Shown here in pieces: positions 19,550 to 31,482 of a stretch of 64,000 nt of DNA (positions within the stretch are counted from its first letter, which is position 1; each line of letters opens with the position of its first letter). The translations under genes were made by a program, and so were the position numbers. The stretch covers positions 33,240-97,239 of the forward strand of contig JAJZAT010000009.1 of the NCBI GenBank assembly GCA_021799275.1. The letters are read 5' to 3'. Source of the DNA: Bacillota bacterium. Its GTDB lineage: Bacteria > Bacillota > Sulfobacillia > JAJZYS01 > JAJYTV01. The notes under the pieces are model-generated. The model saw nothing but the letters and a program-made list of their open reading frames with translations, had not been told where the DNA came from and did no database searches.

Positions 19550-21693
19550 TGCCTGAAGCAGCGACGGTGGCCGGCCTGACCCGGGACGAGGCGAAGGAGG
19601 CGCGCCGCAGGGCCGGGCGCGACCTCGGCGCGCTCGAATGGGCGATCCTCGCCGTGCAGTGGTCCGAGCACTGCGCCTACAAGCACTCGAAAGAGCTTTT
19701 GCGGTCCCTGCCGAAGGATGGAGCGCACGTGATGGCTGGGCCCGGCGCCAGCGCCGGGGTGCTCGACCTCGGGGACGGCTGGGCTTGCGCGGCGAAGATC
19801 GAGTCGCACAACCATCCCTCCGCCGTGGAGCCGCTGCAGGGCGCCGCCACAGGTCTTGGCGGGATCATGCGCGACGTGCTCGCGATGGGCGCCCGTCCGG
19901 CGGCCTTCCTGGACGCCCTCAGGTTCGGCCCGCTCGACGATCCGAAAAGCGCCTTCCTCGCCCGCGGGGTCGTGGCGGGTGTGGGCCACTACGGCAACTG
20001 CGTCGGCGTCCCGACCGTGGGCGGCGATGTCTACTACCACCCGAGCTACCAGCGCAATCCCCTCGTGAACGCGATGTGCGTCGGCTTCCTGCGGCACGGC
20101 GAGATGCGCAGCGCCGCGGCGGCCGGCGACGGCAACGCCTTCCTGCTGCTAGGTGCGGCTACCGGACGCGACGGCATCGGCGGCGCCGCCTTCGCCTCCG
20201 TGGAACTGCAGGCCGACGCGGCGCAGGACCGGCCGCGTGTCCAGGTCGGGGATCCCTTCTACGGCAAGCTGTTGATCGAGGCGACGCTCGAGATCCTGCG
20301 GGAGCTGCCCGTCGTCGCGATCCAGGACCTCGGCGCTGGCGGCCTGGCTGGCGCGGCCATCGAGATGTGCCACCAGGGCGGCGTCGGCGCGGAGATCGAA
20401 CTCGCGGCGGTGCCCTTGCGGGCCCAGGACCTCACACCGCCGGAGATTCTGCTCTCCGAGAGCCAGGAGCGCATGCTGCTCTGCCTGAGCCCGCAGGACA
20501 TCCCGGCGGCGCAGGCGGTCGCGAAGCGTTATGGCGTGGAGGCGGCCCAGGTTGGTCGCATCACGGCGAAGCCGACCATGCGCTTCCTTTATGAGAGCGA
20601 GTGCCTGAGCGAGCTCAAGACGTCAATCTATGCCGAAGCGCCGCTGCGCAGCCTGCCCCAGGGCGCCGCGCCCAAGGTGGCGGGGGCCATGTCGGCGGCT
20701 TCTCCTGTCGCGCGGGAAGACCTCTTGCGGATGCTCACGCTCCCGGACCTTTGCGACCGCTCGCCGATCTACGCCACCTACGACCAGGACGTGGGCCTGC
20801 GCACCGTCGTCCGGCCGGGACTCGACGCCGCCGTCCTGCGCGCCGCGCCGGGAGCTCCCGGCGTGGCCGTCACGACCGACCAGAACCCCCGGCTTTGCGC
20901 CATTTCGGCCCGCCTGGGGGCGGAACACGCGGTCGCGGAAGCGGCCCGCAACGTCATCGCGCGCGGCGCCGTGCCCATCGGACTGACGAACTGCCTCAAC
21001 CTCCCGAGCCCCGAGCACCCCGCGGGCGCAGCCGCGCTGCGCGACGTGATCGAGGGGATCCGGCAGGCGGCGCTTGCGCTCTCCCTGCCGGTGACGGGCG
21101 GCAACGTCAGTCTCTACAACGAGGCGGAAGCTGTCGCGATCGTGCCGACGCCGGTCATCGGCATGATCGGCCTCCTGCCGGATCCCGAGCGTGCGATCGG
21201 CGTCGCGCCGTCGCCGCCTGGCGCCGCGGTGCTCCTGCTCGGCGACCCCGGCACGAGTCTCGCGGGGAGCGTCTACGCGGAGATGAAGGGACTCGGGGAG
21301 GCCGAACCCGCCGCACCGGACTACGGCGCCCTGAGGCGCATGACCGCCCTGATCGGCGATGGGAGCGCGCGGGAGGAGATCCTCCTCCTGCATGATCTCG
21401 CGGACGGCGGTCTCCTGGTGGCCTTGGCGGAAGTCGCGCTCCATACCGGCCTCGGCCTCGATCTGAGGCTCGAGAGTTCGGAGGCGGCGTTCCTCTTCGG
21501 CGAGCCCAGCGCCCAGTTCGTCGCGCTCGCCAGCCGCGCGGATGCCGTGGCGGCGGCCGCGACAAGGGCGGGTGTCTCCTGCCGGGAACTTGGCCGCACG
21601 ACGGCGGACGGCAACCTTAGGATCGCGGCGCCGGCCGGCGTGATGGAGTTCGCTCAGTCTGAGCTGCGCAAGGCTTGGAGGCGAGAGGCATGA
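19549..21693 (+). CDS. purL: FGAM synthase subunit PurL
   Basis: WSEHCAYKHSK, ESHNHPSAVEP, QDLGAGGL, ILLSESQERML, GGNVSLYNE. Confidence 0.97.
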   Translation: MPEAATVAGLTRDEAKEARRRAGRDLGALEWAILAVQWSEHCAYKHSKELLRSLPKDGAHVMAGPGASAGVLDLGDGWACAAKIESHNHPSAVEPLQGAATGLGGIMRDVLAMGARPAAFLDALRFGPLDDPKSAFLARGVVAGVGHYGNCVGVPTVGGDVYYHPSYQRNPLVNAMCVGFLRHGEMRSAAAAGDGNAFLLLGAATGRDGIGGAAFASVELQADAAQDRPRVQVGDPFYGKLLIEATLEILRELPVVAIQDLGAGGLAGAAIEMCHQGGVGAEIELAAVPLRAQDLTPPEILLSESQERMLLCLSPQDIPAAQAVAKRYGVEAAQVGRITAKPTMRFLYESECLSELKTSIYAEAPLRSLPQGAAPKVAGAMSAASPVAREDLLRMLTLPDLCDRSPIYATYDQDVGLRTVVRPGLDAAVLRAAPGAPGVAVTTDQNPRLCAISARLGAEHAVAEAARNVIARGAVPIGLTNCLNLPSPEHPAGAAALRDVIEGIRQAALALSLPVTGGNVSLYNEAEAVAIVPTPVIGMIGLLPDPERAIGVAPSPPGAAVLLLGDPGTSLAGSVYAEMKGLGEAEPAAPDYGALRRMTALIGDGSAREEILLLHDLADGGLLVALAEVALHTGLGLDLRLESSEAAFLFGEPSAQFVALASRADAVAAAATRAGVSCRELGRTTADGNLRIAAPAGVMEFAQSELRKAWRREA

Positions 21694-23060
21694 CGGGCGA
21701 ACTGCGCGAGGCGTGCGGCGTCTTTGGCATCGTCGGCCGCCCGGATGCGGCCGCGCTCACTGCGGAGGCCCTCTTCGCGCTACAGCATCGCGGCCAGGAG
21801 AGCGCCGGCATCGCCGTGCTCGACGAGGGTGCCATCCGCCTGCACAAGGGCATGGGACTCGTGCATGAGGTCTTCCAGCTGGAGGACGTGAAGCGGCTGC
21901 GCGGCGAGGCCGCCATCGGCCACGTCCGCTATTCGACGACAGGCGCGTCGCGCCCCGAGAACGCGCAGCCCCTCTACGTGCGCGCACACCTGGGACCGTT
22001 CGCCCTCGCGCACAACGGCAACCTCGTCGACGCGCTTCATGCGCGCGACCGTCTGGAGCGCGAAGGCGCCATCTTCCAAACCACCACCGACACCGAAGTG
22101 GTGGCGCACCTGATGGCGCGGTCGAAGAGACAAAGCCTCGAGGAGGCGTTCCAGGACGCCCTCCGGCAGCTGAGCGGCGGCTACGCCTTCGCCCTTCTGA
22201 CGCCTGGGGGCGTCCTAGGCGCGCGCGATCCCTTCGGTATCCGGCCGCTCGTCCTCGGCCGGCTGCACGGCATGCCGTGCATTGCGTCGGAAACCTGTGC
22301 CCTCATGGCGATCGGCGCGGAATACGAGCGCGAGGTGGCGCCGGGCGAGGTGGTGCAGCTCGACCTTCAGGGGGGCGTCCATGTGCTCACCCCAGGCGAC
22401 GCGTCGCATGAGAAGCTCTGCGCGTTCGAGCTCATCTACTTCGCCAGGCCCGACTCGAGGTGCGACGGCGAGTCCATCTACCTGGCCCGGCGCCGCCTCG
22501 GTCAGCAGCTGGCCATGGAGGCCCCTGCCCCGGCCGACGTCGTGCTCGGTGTGCCGGACTCGAGCCTGCCGGCGGCCGAGGGCTACGCCGCGGAACTTTC
22601 CCTGCCGCAGGAGCTTGGCCTCGTGAAGAACCGCTATGTCGGGCGCACCTTCATCCACCCCGCGCAGCATAGCCGCGAGAGCGGCGTGCAGCGCAAACTG
22701 ACGGTGGTGAGCGAGGTGGTGCGGGGACGGCGCGTCGTTCTCATCGACGACTCGCTCGTGCGCGGCACCACGATGCGCCACCTCACGCGCCTCCTGCGCG
22801 ATGCCGGCGCGGTCGAGGTCCATGTGCGCATCGCATCGCCGCGCTATCTGCATCCGTGCCACTACGGCATCGACACCTCGAACCGCGACGAGCTGATCGC
22901 CGCGGCCGCCGGCGAAGACGAGCTCAAGGGGCTGATCGGCGCCGACTCGCTCAGATTCCTCTCGGCTCAGGGCGTTCTCAGGGCGACTGGGCGTCCGGAC
23001 CATTGCCTTGCCTGCTTCACGGGCGAGTATCCCGTACCGGTCGCAGAGAGCGAAATCTGA
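21690..23060 (+). CDS. purF: Amidophosphoribosyltransferase
   Basis: CGVFGIVG after start, LQHRGQESAGIAV, VLIDDSLVRGTT. Confidence 0.97.
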   Translation: MTGELREACGVFGIVGRPDAAALTAEALFALQHRGQESAGIAVLDEGAIRLHKGMGLVHEVFQLEDVKRLRGEAAIGHVRYSTTGASRPENAQPLYVRAHLGPFALAHNGNLVDALHARDRLEREGAIFQTTTDTEVVAHLMARSKRQSLEEAFQDALRQLSGGYAFALLTPGGVLGARDPFGIRPLVLGRLHGMPCIASETCALMAIGAEYEREVAPGEVVQLDLQGGVHVLTPGDASHEKLCAFELIYFARPDSRCDGESIYLARRRLGQQLAMEAPAPADVVLGVPDSSLPAAEGYAAELSLPQELGLVKNRYVGRTFIHPAQHSRESGVQRKLTVVSEVVRGRRVVLIDDSLVRGTTMRHLTRLLRDAGAVEVHVRIASPRYLHPCHYGIDTSNRDELIAAAAGEDELKGLIGADSLRFLSAQGVLRATGRPDHCLACFTGEYPVPVAESEI

Positions 23061-23074
23061 AAGGGGCCAGCGAC

Positions 23075-24085
23075 GTGAGTGAGGCATACCGGCGCTCGGG
23101 CGTCGACCTTCGCGCTAAGGAGGAACTGCTCGGGCACCTCAAGGCGATCGGACGACTCGCTTCGCGCCCGGAGGTGATGGCGGGCATCGGCGGCTTCGGC
23201 GGCCTGTTCCGGTTGCAAGGCTACGCGGACCCGGTGCTCGTCGCGGGAGCCGACGGCGTCGGCACGAAGCTGATGCTGGCCCAGGAGCTCGGCGATCTCT
23301 CGGGGGTGGGCCAGGACGTGCTGGCCATGGTCGCCAACGACGTGCTCTGCCAGGGCGCCGAGATGCTTTTCTTCCTTGATTACATCGGGGTCGGCCATCT
23401 CGTGCCCGAGGAAGTGGCGCAGGTCGTGGCGGGCGTCGGCAAGGCCTGCGCCAACATCGGCTGCGCGCTCCTCGGCGGGGAGACGGCGGAACTGCCGGAC
23501 CTCTTTTCCAAGGGCGGCCTGGACCTCGTGGGATTCGGCGTCGGCGTGGTGGAGCGCGGGAGCGTCCTGACGGGTCAGGCGGCCAAGGCTGGCGACCTGC
23601 TGATCGGCCTGCCTTCCGACGGCGTGCACAGCAACGGCTTCAGCCTCGTGCGCCGCATCGTGCGCGAGGCCGGGCTCGACCTCAAGGAGACCTATGGGCT
23701 CGGCCGCCCGCTCGGCGAAGTGCTCCTGACGCCTACGCGGCTATATGGTCCAGAGGTGCTGCCGGCCCTGCGCCAGGGCGGCGTCCACGGTTTGAGCCAC
23801 ATCACGGGCGGTGGCATTCCCGGCAACGTGCCGCGCATGCTGCCCGAGGGACTCGGGGCTCACCTGGACCCCGCGGCCTGGCAGGTGCCTGGGGAGTTCG
23901 AGCTGCTGCTCGAGCGTGGCGGCATCGCGCGCCAGGAGGCCTACGAGGTCTTCAACATGGGGCTCGGTCTCGTACTGGCGGTGGCGGCGGCCGAGACGCC
24001 GCGCATCATGGCGGCGATCGAGGCGGCTGGCGGCAGGCCGCAGGTGGTGGGCGAGGTCCGCCCTGGAGATGGGGTGGAGCTTTGA
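23075..24085 (+). CDS. purM: AIR synthetase (phosphoribosylformylglycinamidine cyclo-ligase)
   Basis: YRRSGVD, GADGVGTKL, LLGGETAELPD, DGVHSNGFSLVRRI, HITGGGIPGNVPR. Confidence 0.97.
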   Translation: MSEAYRRSGVDLRAKEELLGHLKAIGRLASRPEVMAGIGGFGGLFRLQGYADPVLVAGADGVGTKLMLAQELGDLSGVGQDVLAMVANDVLCQGAEMLFFLDYIGVGHLVPEEVAQVVAGVGKACANIGCALLGGETAELPDLFSKGGLDLVGFGVGVVERGSVLTGQAAKAGDLLIGLPSDGVHSNGFSLVRRIVREAGLDLKETYGLGRPLGEVLLTPTRLYGPEVLPALRQGGVHGLSHITGGGIPGNVPRMLPEGLGAHLDPAAWQVPGEFELLLERGGIARQEAYEVFNMGLGLVLAVAAAETPRIMAAIEAAGGRPQVVGEVRPGDGVEL

Positions 24086-24680
24086 TGCGGCTTGCGGTGT
24101 TGGTCTCCGGGCACGGCACCAACCTTCGGGCCATCCATCGGGCTATCGAGGCGGGATCGCTGCCGGCTACCCTGGCGCTCGTGACGGCGGACCGCGCGGC
24201 GCCCGCCCTCGACTGGGCCAAGGGCCAGGGCCTCGCGACCTTCTTCGCCGATGCGCGCCGCGTCGGCATGCCCCGGTGGGAGCGGGACGTCCTCGCGGAG
24301 CTCGATCGCCAGCGGGTGGACGCCGTCGCGCTCGCGGGCTTCCTGCGCATCCTGTCGCCCGCCTTCGTCGACCGCTTCCCAGGTCGCGTCGTCAACGTGC
24401 ACCCGTCGCTGTTGCCGGCCTTTCCGGGGCTAGACGCGATCGGGCAGGCCATGCGCTACGGCGTGCGGGTCACGGGCGTCACGGTGCATCTCGTCGACCA
24501 TGGTCTCGACGCCGGACCGATCGTCCTGCAGGAGGCGGTCGGGATCGGGCCCGGCGAGTCCTTGGAGGAGCTTGAGACCCGCGTGCATGCCGTCGAGCAC
24601 CGGCTGCTGCCGGAGGCCCTGCGCCTCCTGGCCCTGGGCAGGCTCGACGTGCAGGGCCGCATCGTGCATATCGCGGAGGG

Positions 24681-24684
<4 letters not shown>
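24085..24684 (+). CDS. purN: Phosphoribosylglycinamide formyltransferase
   Basis: LVSGHGTNLRAI, LAGFLRILSPAFV, NVHPSLLPAFPGLDA, GVTVHLVDHGLDAGPIVLQEAV. Confidence 0.96.
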
Positions 24685-26173
<1,489 letters not shown>

Positions 26174-26174
<1 letters not shown>

Positions 26175-27409
26175 TGCGCGCGCTCGTACTCGGCAAGGGC
26201 GGCCGTGAACACGCCCTCTGCTGGTCGCTCGCGGCAGGCGGCGCTGAGGTCTACGCCTTGCCGGGCAGCGACGGCATCGCCACGGTTGCGGAGCCTGTCG
26301 CCGGCGACCCTCTGCAGACGAGCCAGGTGCTCGACGCGGTGCGCCGCCTTGAGATCGGCCTCGTCGTGCCAGGACCGGAGGAACCGCTCGTGCGGGGCAT
26401 CGCGGAGGATCTCAGGGCGCAAGGCGTCGCGGTCTTCGGGCCGGACCGCCAGGGCGCGCAGATCGAGGCGAGCAAGGCGTACGCCAAGACGCTGATGCGC
26501 GCGGCCGGCATCCCGACCGCCGCCGCATCGCTCTGCCAGGACTTCGGTGCCGTGGAGCAGACACTTGCGGTGCACCCCGATCGCACCGTCGTCAAGGCGG
26601 ACGGCCTCGCCTCGGGCAAGGGCGTCATCGTCGCGGACGACGCCGCCGGGGCCCGCCGCGCCGCGCGGCGGCTGCTCGGACAGTATAAGAGCGTCCTGCT
26701 CGAGGAACGGCTCGAGGGGCCGGAAGTGTCGCTCATCGCGATCTGCGACGGCCGCGATTACCGCCTTCTGCCGTTCGCGAGGGACCACAAGCGGCTGCAA
26801 AGCGGAGACCTCGGTCCGAACACGGGCGGCATGGGCGCGTTCGCGCCTGTCACCGGTACGCCCGTCAGCGCGGAGGAGTGCGCTGAGCGCACCATCGCAC
26901 CGCTTTTAAGGCTCCTCGACGATCGCGGCACCCCCTACCGCGGCGCTCTCTATGCGGGACTGATCCTGACCGGGCGCGGCCCGATGGTGCTCGAATACAA
27001 CGTGCGTTTCGGCGACCCGGAAACGCAGGTGCTGATGCCGGCCATCACCGGATCCATCCTGCCCTGGCTCCAGGGCGCCGCCGACGGGCGCCTGCCGGTG
27101 GAGCAGCCAGAGGTGCGTCGTCACGCGCTCGGTGTCGTCCTCGCTGCGCGCGGCTATCCGGAAGAGCCTGCGACAGGCGACGAGATCACGGGCCTCGAGG
27201 CGGCCGAGGCAGGCGGGGCGCTCGTCTTTCACGCGGGCACGCGCAAGGCGGGCGACCGCTGGACGGTCGCCGGCGGGCGCGTCGTGTGCGTGGTCGGCGT
27301 AGGCGCCGGCGACGAGGCTGCGCGCCATGCCGCCTACGCGGGCGCCGCCGCCATCACGTTCCCAGGAGCTCAATGGCGCGACGACATCGGTGGCGTGCCA
27401 GGCCGCTAG
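26174..27409 (+). CDS. purD: Phosphoribosylamine--glycine ligase
   Basis: LVLGKGGREHALCW, GPEEPLVRGI, VVKADGLASGKGV, MGAFAPV, EYNVRFGDPETQ. Confidence 0.97.
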
Positions 27410-27531
27410 CCATGTGCCGGCATGCGATGCCGACGTTTGGCCGCCGACCCTTCCGCGAGCGCCGAACCGATGTCTCCCAACAGCCTTGGGCACTCTAGCC
27501 CTGAACGCTATCAGGGCAGGGTGGTGGCATC

Positions 27532-28155
27532 ATGCGAAGGCTGGTTCCTCTGGTGGCCCTCACGCTGCTGCTCGGCGGCTGCACATTGCACGTCGGCAGC
27601 TCTGAGCCGTCGCCGATGGGCGGTTCCGCGACAGGCATCGTTTCGGGCGAGAAGAGCACGACAGGGGCGGGATCAAGCCAGGGCACGCAGAGCGGGTCCT
27701 CCTCCAGCGGCATGTCCGACATGTCGTCGGGCGGCGGCTCCTCGTCCTCGTCGGGCGGCGGCGGTTCGTCGTCCGGCGGGGGAGGATCTTCGGGTGGCGG
27801 TGGCAGCTCGAGCGGCATGAGTTCGAGCGGCGGATCGTCGGGCGGTGGCAGCTCGAGCAGCGGTGGCGGCTCCTCGTCCGGAGGGAACTCCGCCCTGCAG
27901 TCCGCGCTCTCGACACCGACGGGCCAACAAGCCCTTGAAGCCTCCATGGAGAAGATCGTGCAGTCCCCGCGCATGTCGCAGACGATCTCGGCGGCCGTGC
28001 GGCAGGCTTTGATGCAGATGTTGTCAGGCGGCTCCTCGTCGTCGGGTGGCGGCGGTGCGTCGTCCGGCGGGGGAGGATCCTCCGGCGGCGGCAGCAGCTC
28101 GAGCGGCGGCGGTGGGAGTTCAGGCGGCGGCAGCGGGGGTGGCGGCGCGGCCTGA
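27532..28155 (+). CDS. Ser/Gly-rich low-complexity lipoprotein
   Basis: Signal peptide with lipobox LLLGGC; long (S)n(G)n tracts flanking a short helical segment LQSALSTPTGQQALEASMEKIVQSPRMSQTISAAVRQALMQML. Confidence 0.75.
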   Translation: MRRLVPLVALTLLLGGCTLHVGSSEPSPMGGSATGIVSGEKSTTGAGSSQGTQSGSSSSGMSDMSSGGGSSSSSGGGGSSSGGGGSSGGGGSSSGMSSSGGSSGGGSSSSGGGSSSGGNSALQSALSTPTGQQALEASMEKIVQSPRMSQTISAAVRQALMQMLSGGSSSSGGGGASSGGGGSSGGGSSSSGGGGSSGGGSGGGGAA

Positions 28156-28194
28156 GCCGCGCCCGCCCCCAGGTGGCGAGGCTGACATCGTCGC

Positions 28195-29784
28195 ATGGTG
28201 GACAAAGGAGACTGCTGTCTGCGCGTCGAAAGGGCCGCCCTGGAGGCGACGCGCGTGAACAGGGCACCGGCGGACATGCAGTATGGCAGGGCTGTTGCCG
28301 GCCTGTTCGTCGTCAGCGTCCTGTTGAGCCTTGCTGTCACGCTTTGGCCGGGTGCGGTGCCCAGTCCGAACTGGACCTGGCTGGTCGTGTCCGACGTCAT
28401 CGCGTTGGTAGTCGCCGTGTTCGCGTATGTGAGACCGAGGACGACGAAGCGGACGGACCCGTCCTACCTTGCCATCGTGCTCGTCACGATCAGCGTCATG
28501 GCGACGGGCGGGCAGACGTCGCCGCTCTGGCCACTCTACTTCCTGGTGGTCGCCGGTGCCGCGATGTTCTCGCCGTTCCGGCGCGTCCTCATGGTCGGCC
28601 TCGTGGCGGCCGTGCTCAGCCTGACGCCAGCGCTCTTCAGCCCGCTTTCGACCCACTTCATCGCCCGGGACCTCGTGATGATCATCCTCCTGGGCGTGAT
28701 CGGCTACCTGTCGGCGTTCCTCTCCGCGGAGGCGCGAGACCAGCGCAAGGTGCGCGAACTTCTGGAGGAGATTTTCAAGGCCAGCAGTTTCGAGCAGGGC
28801 GATGAGCTCGGCTCGATGCTGGGCGGCGTCGTCGCCGTCCTCCGGCGTCTGACGCGGGCCGACTACGTGATCTGTTACCTGCTGTCCGAGGACGGGCAGC
28901 AGCTCATTCCCGAAGCTTCGGACATCTCCCCAGGCGTGCCGGACGACGAGGCGAACGTGCTGCGCTCGTGGCCTGTGCCGGTGGGGCAGGGCGTTACTGG
29001 CTACGTCGCCCGCTCGGGCGAGCAGGTGATGACTGGAGATCTCGAGCACGACCCGCGCTCGGTGATCATCCCAGGTACGCCCGATCTCTCCACCTCGGCC
29101 ATCTTCATCCCACTGAAGCTGGAAGAGCAGGTCGTGGGTGTGCTGCGCGTGACCCATCGCGGCACGAGCTTCTTCACAGAGCCCGACCTGCAGATGGCGG
29201 AAGTGTTCGGCCGACACGCCGCCTTCGCGATCCAGAACGCGCGGCTCTTTGCGGAGACGCGGCACCTCTATCGCAAGATGCGCCTGCTCAGCATCACGGA
29301 CGGTCTGACGGGCCTGCACAACCAGCGCTACCTCAGCGAGGAGGCTCCGCGCCTTCTGGCGGAGGCCCGCGCGTCGGGCCAGCCCCTCTCGGTGCTGATG
29401 ATCGACACGGATTGCCTCAAGTCCGTGAACGACCAGTTGGGCCACGCGTTCGGCGACGAGTTCCTGCGGGAGCTCTCGGCCGTCCTGCGCCGCGAAGTGC
29501 GAAGCGGCGATATCGTGGTACGCTATGCGGGTGACGAGTTCATCGCGCTGCTGGTGGACGCTCCGAGCGAGGCGGCCAGGCAAGTGGCGGAACGCATCCG
29601 TCTTGCGGTGCAGGCCATGCAGATCGGTATCGACATCCCACTGGCGGTCAGCATCGGCATCGCCACGTTCCCGGACCATGCCGATGATCTCGACAGGCTG
29701 CTCAGGGCCGCCGACCAGGCGCTGTACATGAGCAAAGGCGCAGGGCGCAACCGCAGCACCATCTACACGCTCGCAGCCAAGTGA
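28195..29784 (+). CDS. Membrane-anchored GAF-GGDEF diguanylate cyclase (start uncertain; ATG 28276 possible)
   Basis: N-terminal TM segments, GAF, ITDGLTGLHNQRYL ... LRREVRSGDIVVRYAGDEFIALL ... SIGIATFP. Confidence 0.88.
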   Translation: MVDKGDCCLRVERAALEATRVNRAPADMQYGRAVAGLFVVSVLLSLAVTLWPGAVPSPNWTWLVVSDVIALVVAVFAYVRPRTTKRTDPSYLAIVLVTISVMATGGQTSPLWPLYFLVVAGAAMFSPFRRVLMVGLVAAVLSLTPALFSPLSTHFIARDLVMIILLGVIGYLSAFLSAEARDQRKVRELLEEIFKASSFEQGDELGSMLGGVVAVLRRLTRADYVICYLLSEDGQQLIPEASDISPGVPDDEANVLRSWPVPVGQGVTGYVARSGEQVMTGDLEHDPRSVIIPGTPDLSTSAIFIPLKLEEQVVGVLRVTHRGTSFFTEPDLQMAEVFGRHAAFAIQNARLFAETRHLYRKMRLLSITDGLTGLHNQRYLSEEAPRLLAEARASGQPLSVLMIDTDCLKSVNDQLGHAFGDEFLRELSAVLRREVRSGDIVVRYAGDEFIALLVDAPSEAARQVAERIRLAVQAMQIGIDIPLAVSIGIATFPDHADDLDRLLRAADQALYMSKGAGRNRSTIYTLAAK

Positions 29785-29800
29785 AAGAGGGGTGGTTCCA

Positions 29801-30145
29801 ATGGGTGACGGAGAGTTTCGCGCGTACAACCTCGACCTGCTGATCCGGGTGATCGCGACTTGCCGGAATCCGCGGGAGCTCGAGAACCTGCTGCGCGAGG
29901 TGTGGACGCCGGGAGAGCTCCGCGACGCGGCACAGCGTGTGGAGGTGGCGGCGCAACTGCTGGAAGGCAGCACGTACGAGATGATTGCGCAGTTGACGGG
30001 AGCGTCCACGGCCACAATCAGCCGCGTCCGCCGCAGCATCGAGCGCGGCGAGGGCACCCTGGAGACCGCTCTCGTGAGGGTCGGTCGCGGCGAAGGCGGA
30101 CGCTTGCGCAGGCGCACTTGGGCCGCAGGAGGCATGCTGGAATAA
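29801..30145 (+). CDS. TrpR-like YerC/YecD family DNA-binding protein
   Basis: NPRELENLLREVWTPGELRDAAQRVEVAAQLLEGSTYEMIAQLTGASTATISRVRRSIERG. Confidence 0.88.
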   Translation: MGDGEFRAYNLDLLIRVIATCRNPRELENLLREVWTPGELRDAAQRVEVAAQLLEGSTYEMIAQLTGASTATISRVRRSIERGEGTLETALVRVGRGEGGRLRRRTWAAGGMLE

Positions 30146-30714
30146 TGTCGTTTCATCTCGTTGCAGAGACCGTGCGGCAGCGCCGCACGGTCTACAGTTT
30201 TCGCCCCGAACCCCTGCCCCAGGAGCTGATCGAAGAACTGCTCGAGAGCGCGTGCCACGTTCCGAACCACAAGCACACCGAGCCATGGCGCATCGTCGTG
30301 GTGCGCGGCGACGCGATCGAACGCCTCGCGGATCTGCGGGTGGAGCTGCAGCGCCGGCGCGCCGAGAAGGACGGGAAGCCCCTCGGGAATCTTGGACTCT
30401 TCCGGGCCGAGGTCTCGCAAGCCGCAGCCGTCGTCTACGTCGTGCAGGTGGCGGCGGACGACGAGAAGCGCAGGCAGGAGGATTACGCCTCCTGCATGAT
30501 GGTGGCCTACGCGCTGCAGCTTGTCGCCTGGGAGCAGGGGGTGGGCGCGCGCTGGAACACGGGTCAGCTCACCCGCGGCGCCTTGGTGCGGGAGTTTCTT
30601 GCCCTTGGGGCGGACGAGGAGGTCACCTGCTGCCTCTTGCTCGGCTATCCGGCGGAGGTCCCGCCGAACTGGTCTCACAGGCCTCTCGAAGAGGTCACCC
30701 GCTACATCGAGTAG
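30145..30714 (+). CDS. Nitroreductase family protein
   Basis: ETVRQRRTVYSFRPEPLPQELIEELLESACHVPNHKHTEPWRIVVVRG. Confidence 0.9.
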   Translation: MSFHLVAETVRQRRTVYSFRPEPLPQELIEELLESACHVPNHKHTEPWRIVVVRGDAIERLADLRVELQRRRAEKDGKPLGNLGLFRAEVSQAAAVVYVVQVAADDEKRRQEDYASCMMVAYALQLVAWEQGVGARWNTGQLTRGALVREFLALGADEEVTCCLLLGYPAEVPPNWSHRPLEEVTRYIE

Positions 30715-31433
30715 CCCCCATCGACCTTGAGTGTCGCGCCGCTGATGTAGCGGGCGTCCGGCGAGAGCAGGAACCCGACCGCGGCCGCCACTTCCTCGGG
30801 TCGACCAAGGCGGCCCACCGGGATCTCCCGGCCGAGGGCTTCGCGCTCCGGGTCGCTGAGGCGCGACAGCATCGGCGTTTCGATCGCCCCCGGCTCGACG
30901 ACGTTGACCGTGACGCCGCTGCGGCCGACCTCGTTCAGCGTGGAGCGGGCCAGGGCCCCATAGCCCGCCTTGGCCGCCGCGTAGCCGGCTTCCATCGCGC
31001 CGCCGCGCTCGCCGTAGACCGAGCCGATCAGCACCACCCGGCCGTAGCCGCGCCGGATCATGCCCGGCAGGAACCCGTGGAGCATGCGGTAGGCGGCGCC
31101 GAGGTGGATATCCTGCAAGTTCCGCCACAGGGACAAGGGAAGATCCTGCACAAGGGCGAACTGACTGATACCTGCCGCATGTACCAGGTGGTGCGGCGTG
31201 CCGATGTCAGCCAGCACCTGCTGGACGAGGCCGTCGACGGCCGAGAGGTCCCGGAGGTCGGCCTGCAACGTGAACGCCTGCGCGCCCTGCGCAATAATTT
31301 GCGCGGCGAGTGCATCGATTTGCTCTCGATGCATGTGATAGTGCAGGACGATCTGGCTGCCCGGTTGGGCCAGGCGTCTGGCGATGGCGCCGCCGATGGC
31401 GCCGCTGGCTCCGGTGACAAGGATCGTCGACAT
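30702..31433 (-). CDS. SDR family oxidoreductase (3-oxoacyl-ACP reductase-like)
   Basis: ILVTGASGAIGGAIARRLA, YAAAKAGYGALARSTLNEVGRSGVTVNVVEPGAIETPM, YISGATLKVDGGYSM. Confidence 0.9.
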   Translation of the reverse strand: MSTILVTGASGAIGGAIARRLAQPGSQIVLHYHMHREQIDALAAQIIAQGAQAFTLQADLRDLSAVDGLVQQVLADIGTPHHLVHAAGISQFALVQDLPLSLWRNLQDIHLGAAYRMLHGFLPGMIRRGYGRVVLIGSVYGERGGAMEAGYAAAKAGYGALARSTLNEVGRSGVTVNVVEPGAIETPMLSRLSDPEREALGREIPVGRLGRPEEVAAAVGFLLSPDARYISGATLKVDGGYSM

Positions 31434-31482
31434 TTTGCGCAGGCACCTCCGGCCGCAAGCTCAGGAAAGAAGGATACGCCCA

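Noticed and set aside
27495-28400. 301-aa Pro-rich minus-strand ORF
   Set aside because: Complement of the Ser/Gly tract lipoprotein; proline tracts are a trivial consequence.
28120-31128. 1002-aa minus-strand ORF
   Set aside because: Runs antisense across the diguanylate cyclase, TrpR-like and nitroreductase genes; a frame-shadow artefact of codon bias.
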